Shown piece after piece: positions 28,438-38,100 of a stretch of DNA of 64,000 bases (position 1 is its first letter; every line of letters begins with the position of its first letter). Made by a program: the position numbers and the translations under genes. The notes under the pieces are model-generated. The model saw nothing but the letters and a program-made list of their open reading frames with translations. It was not told where the DNA came from and did not search any database. Source of the DNA: Billgrantia tianxiuensis (GTDB lineage: Bacteria > Pseudomonadota > Gammaproteobacteria > Pseudomonadales > Halomonadaceae); the NCBI RefSeq assembly GCF_009834345.1, contig NZ_CP035042.1, positions 2,480,001 through 2,544,000 of the forward strand. Reading direction: 5' to 3'.

Positions 28438-29509
28438 TGGGCTGGGTCCTGGTCAACGGTGTGGCGCTGGGGGCGTGCTGGATGTGGCGCGGGTCGAAGG
28501 CGTCGCGCAGGCCCTCGCCAATGAAGACCAGCAGCGAGAGCATCAGCGAGAGACTGACGAAAGCAGTGATGCCGAGCCATGGTGCATGCAGATTGTTCTT
28601 GCCCTGGGCCACCAGTTCACCCAGCGAGGGAGAACCCGGTGGCAACCCGAAGCCGAGGAAGTCGAGCGCCGTCAGGGTGGTGATGGCGCCGGTGAACAGA
28701 AAGGGGATAAAGGTCAGCGTGGCGACCATGGCATTGGGCAGTACGTGACGCCACATGATCAGCCGCGAGGGCAAACCCATGGCCTTGGCTGCACGCACGT
28801 ACTCCAGGTTGCGGGCACGCAGGAATTCGGCTCGTACGACGTCGACCAGCCCAAGCCAGGAGAACAGCAGCATGATCCCGAGTAGCCACCAGAAGCCCGG
28901 TTGCACGAAGCTGGCCAGGATGATCAGCAGGAACAGCACGGGCAGCCCGGACCAGATCTCGGTGAGACGTTGCCCGATGAGGTCCGTCTTGCCGCCGAAA
29001 TAGCCCTGTATGCCGCCGATGATCACCCCCATTACCAGCGAACCGACAGTCAGCACCAGGGCAAAGGCTACCGAGAGACGGAAGCCGTATATCACCCGGG
29101 CCAGCACGTCGCGCCCTTGGTCGTCCGTGCCCAGCCAGTGACGTGAATCGGGCGGCGAGGGAGAGGGCCGCATCATTTGCATGTCCAGGGTCTGATAGGA
29201 AAAGGGGATCAGCGGCCAGATGGCCCAACCGTGCGCCTCGATCTGCTCACGAATGAAGGGGTCGTGATAATCGGTGCGGGTCGGCAGGAAGCCGCCGAAT
29301 TCCGTCTCGGGGTAGTCGACCAGCAGCGGCACGTACCACTGACCGTCGTAGCGCATGACCACGGGCTTGTCGTTGGCGATCAACTCGGCGCCGAGGCTCA
29401 CCACGAACAGGGCGAGGAAGATCCACAGTGAGACCCGGGCGCGCCGGTTGCTGCGGAAGACGCTGATACGGCGTCGCGCAATGGGGGAGAGCTTGGATGC
29501 GAATGTCAT
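28430..29509 (-). CDS. yejE: Peptide/microcin C ABC transporter permease YejE
   Basis: A 359-residue permease with an N-terminal helix, a large periplasmic segment (about 50-150, IANDKPVVMRYDGQWYVPLL ... WLGTDDQGRDVLAR) and five further helices. The EAA loop lies at YVRAAKAMGLPSRLIMWRHVLPNA. YejE-type length and the insert separate it from ordinary DppC. Starts 4 bp after yejB and overlaps yejF. Confidence 0.92.
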   Translation of the reverse strand: MTFASKLSPIARRRISVFRSNRRARVSLWIFLALFVVSLGAELIANDKPVVMRYDGQWYVPLLVDYPETEFGGFLPTRTDYHDPFIREQIEAHGWAIWPLIPFSYQTLDMQMMRPSPSPPDSRHWLGTDDQGRDVLARVIYGFRLSVAFALVLTVGSLVMGVIIGGIQGYFGGKTDLIGQRLTEIWSGLPVLFLLIILASFVQPGFWWLLGIMLLFSWLGLVDVVRAEFLRARNLEYVRAAKAMGLPSRLIMWRHVLPNAMVATLTFIPFLFTGAITTLTALDFLGFGLPPGSPSLGELVAQGKNNLHAPWLGITAFVSLSLMLSLLVFIGEGLRDAFDPRHIQHAPSATPLTRTQPNA

Positions 29510-29513
29510 CGGC

Positions 29514-30587
29514 TCAGGACTCCCGTGTCTCGAAATCGATACGTGGATCCACCCACACGTAGGTGAGATCGGAAACCAGCTTGAGAATCAGCCCGATCAA
29601 GGTATACAGAAACAGCGTGCCGAAAATCACCGGGTAGTCGCGTTGCATCACCGCTTCAAAACCGAGCAGCCCGAGCCCTTCGAGCGAGAAGATCACCTCG
29701 ATCAGCAGCGAGCCGGTGAAGAAGATCGTGACCAGAGCGCCGGGAAGGCCGGCGATGATGATCAGCATGGCGTTGCGAAATACATGGCCGTAAAGCGTGC
29801 GGCTGTCGCTCGCGCCCTTGGCACGGGCGGTGAGCACGTACTGTTTGTGGATCTCGTCGAGGAAACTGTTCTTGGTCAGCATGGTCAAGGTGGCGAAGCT
29901 ACCGATGGTCATGGCCGTGACCGGCAGGGTGATGTGCCAGAAGTAATCCTTGACCTTGCCCCAGGCACTCAGCTCGTCGAAGTCGGGCGAGGTCAGCCCA
30001 CGCAAGGGGAACAGGTCCCAGTAGCTGCCGCCGGCGAACAGCACGATCAGCAGAATGGCGAACAGGAAGCCGGGGATTGCGTAGCCGACGATGACCAGCC
30101 CCGAGGTCCAGACATCGAAACGCGAGCCGTGGTGCAACGCCTTGCGGATGCCCAGGGGAATCGAGATCAGGTAGACCAGCAGGGTGGTCCACAACCCCAG
30201 CGATATCGAGACCGGCAGCCGTTCGATCATCAATTCGACCACCGGCCGATCACGGAAGAAGCTGTTACCGAAGTCGAAGGTCGCGTAATCGCGCATCATG
30301 GTCAGAAAGCGCACATGGGCCGGCTTGTCGAAACCGAATTGCTGTTCCAACTGCTCGATGAAGCGGGGGTCGATGCCCCTGGCGCCACGCGATTCGTCCT
30401 GCACCACCACGTCGCCACCGCCGGCATCGAGACGCGTGCTGGCCATGGCATCCATGCCTTCGAAGCGTGCCAGCATCTGGTCGATCGGCCCGCCCGGGGC
30501 GGCCTGGACGATAATGAAATTGAGCAACATGATGCCGATCAACGTCGGAATCATCAGCAGCAGGCGGCGCAGGATGTAGCGGCTCAC
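29514..30587 (-). CDS. yejB: Peptide/microcin C ABC transporter permease YejB
   Basis: A 357-residue permease: N-terminal [37 protein letters not shown] is the DppB/YejB signature, followed by a periplasmic insert (about 35-130) and five helices with the EAA loop [24 protein letters not shown]. Membrane partner of YejE. The 48-bp gap from yejA has no terminator that I can see, so it is cotranscribed. Confidence 0.92.
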   Translation of the reverse strand: MSRYILRRLLLMIPTLIGIMLLNFIIVQAAPGGPIDQMLARFEGMDAMASTRLDAGGGDVVVQDESRGARGIDPRFIEQLEQQFGFDKPAHVRFLTMMRDYATFDFGNSFFRDRPVVELMIERLPVSISLGLWTTLLVYLISIPLGIRKALHHGSRFDVWTSGLVIVGYAIPGFLFAILLIVLFAGGSYWDLFPLRGLTSPDFDELSAWGKVKDYFWHITLPVTAMTIGSFATLTMLTKNSFLDEIHKQYVLTARAKGASDSRTLYGHVFRNAMLIIIAGLPGALVTIFFTGSLLIEVIFSLEGLGLLGFEAVMQRDYPVIFGTLFLYTLIGLILKLVSDLTYVWVDPRIDFETRES

Positions 30588-30635
30588 GTCAGGTCATCCT
30601 TGTACATTCGTTGTCTGCATGCATTCATTGTTTGC

Positions 30636-32468
30636 CTAGCGGCGCCGCAGGCGCCGGTTGATCTCGGCTTCGCGCGCGGTATCTACCCACCAGGCCTCGA
30701 GGTCGAAGCCGTACTTGGGGAAAGGTTCCGGGTAGTCGAACTTGTCCCATACCGCGATCCGTGTCTCGCCGGAATGGTACTGGGGAATGGTGATGAAGCT
30801 CCATAGCAGCACTCGATCGAGCGCACGCGTCGCGGTGTTGAGTTCCTCACGACTGTCAGCCCGGATCAGGCGCTCCACCAGATCGTCCACGGCGGGACTC
30901 TCGAGCCCCATCAGGTTGCGGCTCTGTGGCGTGTGGGCAAACTCGCTGGTCCAGAACTCGCGCTGCTCGTTGCCCGGATTGTTGGACTGAGGGAACTGCC
31001 CGACGACGATATCGAAGTCGAAACTACGCAGGCGATTGAGGAACTGGTTGATATCGACGATACGCAACCGCCCCTGAATGCCGAGCCGCGACATGTTGCG
31101 CAGCATCGGCTGTACGACGCGTTCCATGCCGCTATCGAAGAGCATAACTTCGATGGTGAGCGGACGCCCGCGCTCATCGACCAGTCTACCGTCGCGCACT
31201 TCATAGCCGGCCTCGAGCAGCAGCTCATAGGCCAGGCGCAGACGCTCCCGCAGATCGTCGGGATGGTCGATGGGCACGGCGCTGTCGAACACGCGCTCGG
31301 GCAGTTCGTCACGATGCGGCTCGAGCAGCTCGAGTTCCGCCTCGCTCGGCAGGCCCTCTGCCGCCATCTCGGAGTTCTGGAAATAGCTCTTGGTGGGGTG
31401 GTAGGTATCGTAGAAGAGATTGGCATTGAGCCAAGGGAAATCGAACGTCAGGTTGAGTGCCTCGCGCACCCGTATATCCTGAAACTTCTCACGCCGCAGG
31501 TTGAACACGAAGGCCTGCATGCGGGAAGGCTGGCCGTCCGGAACGGTAATTCGCTTGACCAGCCCGTCACGATAAGCGGGGAAGTCGTAACCGATGGCCC
31601 AGGTAGCCGCGCGGGCGTCGATGCGATAGTCCAGCACGCCCGCCTTGAAGGCTTCCCAGGCAATGTCGCGATCGCGGTAGTAGTCGTAGATCAGGCGGTC
31701 GATGTTGTGTCGGCCGACATTGACCGGCAGGTCGCGGCCCCAATACTCCTCGTCGCGCTGATAGACGATGCGACGACCCGGTTCGACACTGGCGATGCGA
31801 TACGGGCCGGAGCCGGGGTGACGCGCCAGGGTCGGCGTGCCGAACTCACGCGTCTCCCAGTAGTGCTTGGGCAGGATCGGCAGTTGACCGACGATCAACG
31901 GCAACTCACGCGAATGGTTGGAGGCGAACTCGAAGCGTACGGTATGACGGTCGAGCGCTACCACGTCTTCCACATCGGCATAATAGCCGCGATAGAAGGG
32001 ATTGCCTTCCTCCATCAGCAGGTTGAAGCTGAACACCACGTCGTCGGCCGTCAGCGGTTCGCCATCGTGGAAACGCGCCTCGGGACGCAGATCGAACTCG
32101 ATCCACAGACGATCCGGATCCAGCCGTATGCCTTCCGCCAGCAGACCATAGACGCTGAATGGTTCGTCGACATTCTCGGTCAGCAGAGTGTCATAGATCT
32201 GCCCGATGCCAATGGCCGGCGTTCCGCGGATGATGAAGGGGTTGGTCGAATCGAAGCTGCTTCCCACAGCGGACTGGGTCATGCTGCCGCCCTTGGGCGC
32301 CTCTGGATTGACATAGGGGAAGTGGCTGAAATCCTCGGGCAGGGCCGGGGCATCGTAGAGCGCCAGACCATGAACGGTGGGCACTTCATCCGCTTCGGCA
32401 GCGAACAGGGGAGCCCACCCGGTAAACGACAGGCAGCAGACGAGAGTGGTACGCAAGACGAACCGCAT
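30636..32468 (-). CDS. yejA: Periplasmic peptide-binding protein YejA
   Basis: A 610-residue extracellular solute-binding protein family 5 member. Signal peptide MRFVLRTTLVCCLSFTGWAPLFA, then GLALYDAPALPEDFSHFPYVNPEAPKGG, PFSVYGLLAEGIRL, WIEFDLRPEARFHDGEPLTADDVVFSFNLL, and WWVDTAREAEINRRL at the end, all close to YejA. It presents peptides, possibly microcin C-type peptides, to YejBEF. ATG 32468 was chosen over 32477 because AAGGA lies at ideal distance. First gene of the operon. Confidence 0.92.
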   Translation of the reverse strand: MRFVLRTTLVCCLSFTGWAPLFAAEADEVPTVHGLALYDAPALPEDFSHFPYVNPEAPKGGSMTQSAVGSSFDSTNPFIIRGTPAIGIGQIYDTLLTENVDEPFSVYGLLAEGIRLDPDRLWIEFDLRPEARFHDGEPLTADDVVFSFNLLMEEGNPFYRGYYADVEDVVALDRHTVRFEFASNHSRELPLIVGQLPILPKHYWETREFGTPTLARHPGSGPYRIASVEPGRRIVYQRDEEYWGRDLPVNVGRHNIDRLIYDYYRDRDIAWEAFKAGVLDYRIDARAATWAIGYDFPAYRDGLVKRITVPDGQPSRMQAFVFNLRREKFQDIRVREALNLTFDFPWLNANLFYDTYHPTKSYFQNSEMAAEGLPSEAELELLEPHRDELPERVFDSAVPIDHPDDLRERLRLAYELLLEAGYEVRDGRLVDERGRPLTIEVMLFDSGMERVVQPMLRNMSRLGIQGRLRIVDINQFLNRLRSFDFDIVVGQFPQSNNPGNEQREFWTSEFAHTPQSRNLMGLESPAVDDLVERLIRADSREELNTATRALDRVLLWSFITIPQYHSGETRIAVWDKFDYPEPFPKYGFDLEAWWVDTAREAEINRRLRRR

Positions 32469-32579
32469 CAATGACATCCTTGATCGAAACTGGCCCGGGA
32501 GCCCGAGCGTTATCGACATAAGGTGTCAGGCCGCCCGCCGCTTGTAAACCTCGGTCTTGGAAGGTGGCCGATCAGGCTG

Positions 32580-33740
32580 TCAACGCGCTGCCAGGCTGCG
32601 CCGCGGGATGTCGAGTGCCTGGCCGACCTGAATGATGTCGCCGCTCAAGCCGTTGTGTTGACGGAGTTCGGCCACGCTGATGCCGTGGCGGCTGGCAATT
32701 GCGGAAAGGCTGTCGCCGCGCTGGACCAGATAACGTTCGCCGGCGGCGGGTGCCGAACGGGAGGCCGGTGCGCTCAGCTCGGCAAGAATAGCCTCCTCCT
32801 GCTCGATCGGCACCAGTACCACGTCGACCGTGGCGGGGCTCGCGCTGCCATTGGTCAGCCCGGGATTGAGGGCGACGAGTTCCTCCCGATCCACACCGGC
32901 CACACTGGCCAGCTGCGACAGGTTGATGGGTGCATTGACCGGCACCTTGGCGAAGGCGGGGGTATCGTCGATCTCGGGGAGTGCCACGCCGTAGGTCTCG
33001 GGGTCATCGATAATGGCGGCAATGGCATTGAGCTTGGGCAGGTAGTTCATCGTTTCGTTGGGCAACTGCAGGTGCCAGTAGCTATCGGGGGCGCCCTGAG
33101 ATGCCGCCGTGTGGCGTGCCCGGTTCACGGTACCCGCACCGGCGTTGTAGGCCGCCAGGGAGAGTTCGATATCGCCGTCGTACCACTGCTCGGCCTGCAA
33201 TTCGATGTAGTCCAGCGCGGCGCGGGTCGACGCGACGACGTCGAGGCGAGCGTCGTAACCGTTGAGGCGGCGCAGCCCCAGGGCATCCGCAGTACCAGGC
33301 ATGAACTGCCACAGACCGGCCGCACCACGATGGCTGCGGGCCTGCGGGTCGTAGGAACTCTCGATGAAGGGGATCAAACCGATTTCGCCGGGCAGCCCGC
33401 GCAACTCTACCTGCTCGGTGATCCAAGCCATCCACGGCCGGGCACGCTCAATGATTTCCGCCACGTTATCGGGATTGGCGCGGTAGTGTTCTATCCATTG
33501 CTGAACGCGGGGATCGTGACGCCGGTCATGCCATGCCAGGTTATCGCGCAGCCTCTCCCAGGCATCGCCGGGCAGGAAATCGAGATTCAGATCATCCCAG
33601 AAATGGTGGGTCGGCATTGGCGGCGCGGCGCCGGGGTGCGGGCTTGCCAGCAAAGCCGGACTGGCTGCCGTCAGTGCACCGATCAAAGCGATGCCTCCAG
33701 CAAGGACCATGGTCCATTGCCGCGTCGTTCGATAAGTCAT
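32580..33740 (-). CDS. mltD: Membrane-bound lytic murein transglycosylase D with one LysM
   Basis: A 386-residue exported enzyme that cleaves peptidoglycan with formation of 1,6-anhydromuramic acid. N-terminal hydrophobic signal (about 9-31), SLT domain with catalytic Glu in IGLIPFIESSYDPQARS, then GAAGLWQFMPGTADALGL and LSLAAYNAGAGTVNRA. A clear LysM repeat ends the protein (YLVQRGDSLSAIASRHGISVAELRQHNGL). The signal ends without an obvious lipobox Cys, unlike E. coli MltD. ATG 33740 follows AAGGAGA. Sits before gloB as in E. coli. Confidence 0.9.
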   Translation of the reverse strand: MTYRTTRQWTMVLAGGIALIGALTAASPALLASPHPGAAPPMPTHHFWDDLNLDFLPGDAWERLRDNLAWHDRRHDPRVQQWIEHYRANPDNVAEIIERARPWMAWITEQVELRGLPGEIGLIPFIESSYDPQARSHRGAAGLWQFMPGTADALGLRRLNGYDARLDVVASTRAALDYIELQAEQWYDGDIELSLAAYNAGAGTVNRARHTAASQGAPDSYWHLQLPNETMNYLPKLNAIAAIIDDPETYGVALPEIDDTPAFAKVPVNAPINLSQLASVAGVDREELVALNPGLTNGSASPATVDVVLVPIEQEEAILAELSAPASRSAPAAGERYLVQRGDSLSAIASRHGISVAELRQHNGLSGDIIQVGQALDIPRRSLAAR

Positions 33741-33794
33741 ACGTTCTCCTTCAGAGCAGGTGTCGTTCACGCTGCCCATGGGATGCGTCGATTC

Positions 33795-34562
33795 TCAGAA
33801 ACTGTCTTTCCAGGCACGCAAAGTGGCGAAAGTGGCCTGCTCGGTATCGGTGTTGCCATGCTGCGATGCCGTGGCACGCACATCGGGATCGCCGCAGCGC
33901 AGGAACGGATTGATGCGCTTCTCCCGGGCCAGATGGCTCGGCAGCGTCGGGCGGTCGAGATCACGCGCGCGCTGGGCCTCAGCCAGAACATTGGCAACGT
34001 CCTGGTTGTGCGGGTCGGCCGCCTGGGCAAACCTGAGGTTGGCCAGGGTGTACTCATGAGCGGCGAAGACCAGGGTGTCGTCCGGCAACCCAGCCAGGGT
34101 CTGCAGTGAACGGTACATCTGCTCGGGACTGCCTTCGAACAGGCGGCCGCAGCCTGCCGAGAACAGGCTGTCGCCGCAAAACAGCAGCGGCGGTATGCCG
34201 GCGGTGAAGAAGGCAATGTGATCGAGGGTGTGGCCGGGAACTTCATAGACGTCGAAGCGCCGCCCCATGACACGGCAGGTGTCGCCATCACCAACCCGCT
34301 CCGTCAAGCCGGCAATGCTCGGGTTGTCGGGGCCGATCACTTTCGGTGAGTAGCGATCGATGAGTTCGGGCAGGCCACCGGTATGATCATGGTGATGGTG
34401 AGTGACGAGAATGCTGCCGAGTGTGAGACCCTCTTGCTCGAGGACACGAATCACCGGCTCGGCGTCGCCAGGATCCACGACACAGGCTTCGGGGCTCGTA
34501 TCCTGGCGCATGAGCCAGATATAGTTGTCGCTAAAAGCGGGAATCGGTGTCACGCTCAGCAT
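33795..34562 (-). CDS. gloB: Hydroxyacylglutathione hydrolase (glyoxalase II)
   Basis: A 255-residue metallo-beta-lactamase-fold enzyme that hydrolyses S-lactoylglutathione to lactate and glutathione in methylglyoxal detoxification. IPAFSDNYIWL at the N-terminus, the metal motif THHHHDHTGG, GHTLDHIAF, CGDSLFSAGCGRLFEG and AAHEYTLANLRFA are all present. ATG 34562 is preferred over 34571 because AAGGA lies 10 bp ahead. Divergent from a SAM methyltransferase, the E. coli arrangement. Confidence 0.93.
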   Translation of the reverse strand: MLSVTPIPAFSDNYIWLMRQDTSPEACVVDPGDAEPVIRVLEQEGLTLGSILVTHHHHDHTGGLPELIDRYSPKVIGPDNPSIAGLTERVGDGDTCRVMGRRFDVYEVPGHTLDHIAFFTAGIPPLLFCGDSLFSAGCGRLFEGSPEQMYRSLQTLAGLPDDTLVFAAHEYTLANLRFAQAADPHNQDVANVLAEAQRARDLDRPTLPSHLAREKRINPFLRCGDPDVRATASQHGNTDTEQATFATLRAWKDSF

Positions 34563-34775
34563 AGGCGTCATGTCCTTCGTCGCGTCGTAGACTACGCGTC
34601 GTAAACCGACAGGGTGGATTGCGTTCGCCGGCCCGTTTCACGCACCCAGCGGTATGCCGGGGAGCACCACGGAGGTGCCAGACCAAAGTGGGTTGCCCAG
34701 GGCCGCAGAGCCGAGCACGGCTAAAATGCCGAAAATGGCCCGCAAAACCGGTGATCATGGAGGTAATGGTCAGCA

Positions 34776-35561
34776 ATGTCAAACCCGCATGAAGCGCTCG
34801 CCCTGGCAAGACTGTATCGTGAGGGGCGCCGCTACTGGTCCACTGACGATGGCCAGGCCCACTGGCGGGCCGAGCGGGCCTGTCTGGGGCCGATCTGCGA
34901 GAGCCTACATGGAGGGCATAGCCTGGAGCTTGGCATGGGGCCTTCGCTTACCGACATGTCACCCATCCGGCACAACATACGCTGGGCTCCTACGGCCGAG
35001 CTGTCCGAGCATGCCTCCTCCCTGGTGTGCCCCCTGGATGCGCTTGCCCTCCCCGATGAGTGCCTGCATCTGGTCATCGTGCATCACCTGCTGGAGGTCG
35101 TCGCCGAACCTCACCGGCTGCTGCAGGAAGCGGCTCGGGTCACGGCCGATGATGGCTGCCTGATCGTGCTCGGTTGGATGCCGCTCGGCATAACGGGCCT
35201 TTCGCGCCTCTCGCCGGGGCGCCGTAACCGTCTGCCGTGGCGGGGACACTGGCGCACGCCCGGCAAGCTCGGCGATTGGCTTGCGTTTGTCGACTTCCGT
35301 GTCGAGCGGGTAGACTACTGCGGCTTTCACCTGCCCGGCAGCCTGCCGAACAATGCCGCCCTGGAGACGCTGGGGCGACGGCATAATGTGCCGCTGGGCG
35401 ACAGCTACATCATTCGCGCCCGTCGCCGCAGCCGGCTTGCCCAGAGCCAGCGTCCCAGGCTGAGGCTTCAGGGCACCCTGGGCGGCGGTGCACTGGGTCA
35501 CGCCACTCGTGTCGGCAGCCCCACCCCGGAACCGAGCAGAAGGACCACCGAAGTTGAGTGA
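34776..35561 (+). CDS. Class I SAM-dependent methyltransferase (YafS-like)
   Basis: A 261-residue protein with a Rossmann methyltransferase fold: motif I region SLELGMGPSLTDMS, CPLDALALPDECLHLVIVHHLLEVVAEPHRLLQEAARV, then DDGCLIVLGWMP. This is the YafS family, of unknown substrate, conserved between gloB and rnhA. The last 45 residues are basic and low-complexity. The 3' end overlaps rnhA by 8 bp. Motif I lacks the full GxGxG, though SAM binding is still plausible. Confidence 0.82.
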   Translation: MSNPHEALALARLYREGRRYWSTDDGQAHWRAERACLGPICESLHGGHSLELGMGPSLTDMSPIRHNIRWAPTAELSEHASSLVCPLDALALPDECLHLVIVHHLLEVVAEPHRLLQEAARVTADDGCLIVLGWMPLGITGLSRLSPGRRNRLPWRGHWRTPGKLGDWLAFVDFRVERVDYCGFHLPGSLPNNAALETLGRRHNVPLGDSYIIRARRRSRLAQSQRPRLRLQGTLGGGALGHATRVGSPTPEPSRRTTEVE

Positions 35562-36050
35562 CAGCGACAATGGCAAGCCGCTCCCCAGCGTGACCATTTA
35601 TACCGACGGTGCCTGCCGCGGCAATCCGGGGCCGGGGGGTGGGGCGCTGTCATGGTCAGTGGCCGGCATGAAAAGACCCTCAATGGCTTCGAGGCCAGTA
35701 CCACCAACAACCGCATGGAGCTGATGGCTGCGATCATGGCATTGCGCACGCTGAAACGGCCGTGCGAGGTGGAACTTTGGACCGACTCCGAATACCTGCG
35801 CCTGGGCATCACCGAATGGATACACGGCTGGATGAAGCGCAACTGGAAGACAGCGAGCAGGCAGCCGGTCAAGAACGCCGAGCTATGGCGGGAGCTACTC
35901 GAGGAGACCCATCGCCATCGCATCCATTGGCACTGGGTCAAAGGACACAGCGGACATCCTGGCAATGAGCGGGCCGATGCACTGGCCAACGCTGCCATCG
36001 ATGCCCACTGGACACGCAACAAATCGCAAGCCACCCAACCTGAGCCCTAG
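35554..36050 (+). CDS. rnhA: Ribonuclease HI, frameshifted
   Basis: Degrades RNA in RNA-DNA hybrids. [17 protein letters not shown] carries the first catalytic Asp; [13 protein letters not shown] the Glu; [29 protein letters not shown] the next Asp and binding helix; [19 protein letters not shown] the last. One G is missing from the run at 35634-35639 (seven expected, six seen), moving the rest to another frame; restored length 165 residues. TTG 35554 is the best start, with AAGGA ahead; GTG 35590 is an alternative. Sits between the methyltransferase and dnaQ, as in E. coli. Confidence 0.9.
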
Positions 36051-36055
36051 AGACC

Positions 36056-36820
36056 ATGCGTCAGATCGTTCTGGATACCGAAACCACCGGCATCGATCCC
36101 CGTGAGGGGCACCGCCTGATCGAAATCGGCGCCGTCGAACTCGTCAATCGGCGCCTCACGGGCAACACCTACCACCAGTACATCAATCCCCAGCGCGAGG
36201 TCGAGGCCGAGGCCATCGAGGTGCATGGCATCACCAACGAGTTCCTCGTCGACAAGCCGGTTTTCGCCGAAGTGGCCGACGCCTTCTGGGAGTTCGTGCG
36301 CGGTGCGGAGCTGGTCATTCACAACGCAGCCTTCGACGTCGGCTTCATCGACCACGAGTTCAATCTGCTGCTGGCGGCTCGCGGCGAGCCGCGCCTGGGG
36401 CCAGTGGCCGAGCACTGTCGTATCCTCGATACCTTGCAAATGGCCCGCGAACGTCATCCGGGCCAGCGCAACAATCTCGATGCGCTGTGCAAGCGCTATG
36501 AAATAGACAACGGCCGCCGTGTCCTGCATGGCGCCTTGCTGGACGCCGAGATTCTGGCCGACGTCTACCTGGCAATGACAGGTGGACAGACGGCATTGTC
36601 ACTGGATGCCGAGGAGCGCAGCGACAGCCAGGCCATGGCCAGCGGTCTCTCGATACGGCGCATGTCGCTTCCTGCCGGCAGCCTTCGCGTATTGCGGCCC
36701 GACGACGCCGAGCTTGCGGCGCATCGGGCCAAACTCGACCAGATTCGCCAGGCGGCAGGAAGCTGCCACTGGGATACGCTGGTGGATCAGCCTGCGGGGA
36801 GCCAGGATGCTGCGCCGTGA
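36056..36820 (+). CDS. dnaQ: DNA polymerase III epsilon subunit (3'-5' proofreading exonuclease)
   Basis: A 254-residue DEDDh exonuclease: Exo I RQIVLDTETTGIDPREGHRLIEIGAVEL, Exo II VIHNAAFDVGFIDHEF, Exo III HGALLDAEILADVYLAMTGGQ. The C-terminal tail would bind the polymerase alpha subunit. Starts 5 bp after rnhA; the 3' end overlaps nudC by 14 bp. Confidence 0.94.
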   Translation: MRQIVLDTETTGIDPREGHRLIEIGAVELVNRRLTGNTYHQYINPQREVEAEAIEVHGITNEFLVDKPVFAEVADAFWEFVRGAELVIHNAAFDVGFIDHEFNLLLAARGEPRLGPVAEHCRILDTLQMARERHPGQRNNLDALCKRYEIDNGRRVLHGALLDAEILADVYLAMTGGQTALSLDAEERSDSQAMASGLSIRRMSLPAGSLRVLRPDDAELAAHRAKLDQIRQAAGSCHWDTLVDQPAGSQDAAP

Positions 36821-37601
36821 GCTGCCGCTCGAAGCCAGCCATGGGCGACTGATTCGGGTCGCGGCCGGACGAATCGCGCCTGGGCTCGACGACAGTCCGC
36901 TACAGCCAGAGCAACCTTGGCCGGAGAGTGTCCAGCCGCTGGCCTACTGGCATGACGAACCGATCGCGCTATCGGTGGAAGAGCAGGCAGGGGAAGACTG
37001 GCCTGACGGCCGCCAATGGCTTTCCCGCCTTCCCGAGTCCTGGTTCCCGCTGATCTCCACTGCCTTGCAGGTAGCGGCTTGGCTGCGCGACCACCGCTAC
37101 TGCGGCCGCTGCGGGGCGCCCGCATCGCGACTCGACGCCGAGTTCGCCATGCACTGCGAGCAGTGCGGACATCGTAACTATCCCCGCATATCGCCCTGCA
37201 TCATCACCTTGGTCACCCATGGCGATGCCATGCTGCTGGCCCGCAGCCCACGCTTTCCTCCTGGGCGCTACTCCACCCTGGCGGGCTTCATCGAGCCTGG
37301 CGAGTCCGCCGAGGAGGCCGTGCACCGCGAGGTATACGAGGAAGTGGGAGTCAGCGTGGGGCGGATTCGCTATTACCGTAGCCAGGCCTGGCCCTTTCCC
37401 CACGCGCTGATGCTAGGCTTCTTTGCCGAAGCTGCAAGCCGCCGCATACGCATCGACGGTATCGAGATCGCTGATGCCGCTTGGTTCCTGCCGAGCCGGC
37501 TGCCGCAATTACCACCCCCGTACTCCATCTCGCGGGCACTGATCGAGACCCATCTTGCCGAAGTGGCAAACGGTGCCGGCCAAACCGGCAGGCTGAAATG
37601 A
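36807..37601 (+). CDS. nudC: NADH pyrophosphatase / NAD-capped RNA decapping hydrolase NudC
   Basis: A 264-residue Nudix hydrolase. Zinc ribbon CGRCGAPASR...CEQCGHRNYPRISPCIITLV (about 98-135), Nudix box GFIEPGESAEEAVHREVYEEVGV, then the NudC SQAWPFPHALMLGF motif (SQPWPFPxS-like). It splits NAD(H) and removes NAD caps from RNA. ATG 36807 lies inside the dnaQ 3' end; the open frame reaches further upstream but without family similarity. A strong hairpin overlaps its stop codon. Confidence 0.92.
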   Translation: MLRRELPLEASHGRLIRVAAGRIAPGLDDSPLQPEQPWPESVQPLAYWHDEPIALSVEEQAGEDWPDGRQWLSRLPESWFPLISTALQVAAWLRDHRYCGRCGAPASRLDAEFAMHCEQCGHRNYPRISPCIITLVTHGDAMLLARSPRFPPGRYSTLAGFIEPGESAEEAVHREVYEEVGVSVGRIRYYRSQAWPFPHALMLGFFAEAASRRIRIDGIEIADAAWFLPSRLPQLPPPYSISRALIETHLAEVANGAGQTGRLK

Positions 37602-37630
37602 GACGGGCCGCCCAAGGGCGGCCCGTCTCA
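37599..37630. terminator. Bidirectional terminator between nudC and the SCP2 gene
   Basis: Perfect 14-bp arms, TGAGACGGGCCGCC (37599-37612) and GGCGGCCCGTCTCA (37617-37630), loop CAAG. The left arm contains the nudC stop codon. It lies between convergent genes. T tracts are short. Confidence 0.75.
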
Positions 37631-37647
37631 ATAGGAGAGGCTGTCGC

Positions 37648-37959
37648 TCAGCGGTTCGGGAACAGGCTCGTCAGCTTGGTGGCCAGCATCACGTTGCCAG
37701 TGGCCTTCAGCTTGCCGGTCATGAAGGCCGTCATACCATTGACCTCGCCAGTCATGATGCCCTTCAGCGTATCGGTGCTCATCGAGAGCGATACGGATGG
37801 ATCGTCATGCTCGCCTTCCTCGATCGACAGGGTGCCATCCTTCACCACCAGGTAGTGACTGCCGTTATCGCTGAAGTGGAACTGGAAGATGTCGTCCATG
37901 CCCTGGGCAGCCTGGGGGTCGAAGCGCTCTTGCAGTTTGTCTAAGGTCGAGGTGGACAT
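37648..37959 (-). CDS. SCP2 sterol-carrier-domain protein
   Basis: A 103-residue single-domain SCP2-like protein: FQFHFSDNGSHYLVVKDGTLSIEEGEHDDPSVSLSMSTDTLKGIMTGEVNGMTAFMTGKLKATGNVMLATKL is the full signature. Such proteins bind hydrophobic ligands such as acyl chains; the bacterial role is not settled. ATG 37959 follows GAAGGAAAG; the longer open frame has no support. Confidence 0.9.
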   Translation of the reverse strand: MSTSTLDKLQERFDPQAAQGMDDIFQFHFSDNGSHYLVVKDGTLSIEEGEHDDPSVSLSMSTDTLKGIMTGEVNGMTAFMTGKLKATGNVMLATKLTSLFPNR

Positions 37960-38100
37960 GGGGGCCTTTCCTTCGTTGATGTTCGGAGAGCTTGGGAGCT
38001 GTTCATCAGAATATTTCAAACGGTTGTTTCAATCAACCCCGTTGTCAGCGACACCGCCCGGGGGCAGGATGAGGCAACCGACGACAGAAGGAGTGGCGAC

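Noticed and set aside
29355..30806. A 483-codon plus-strand open frame
   Set aside because: Antisense to yejE, yejB and yejA, all with clear family motifs.
30933..32474. A 513-codon plus-strand open frame
   Set aside because: Antisense to yejA; no motif, composition of a reverse-strand shadow.
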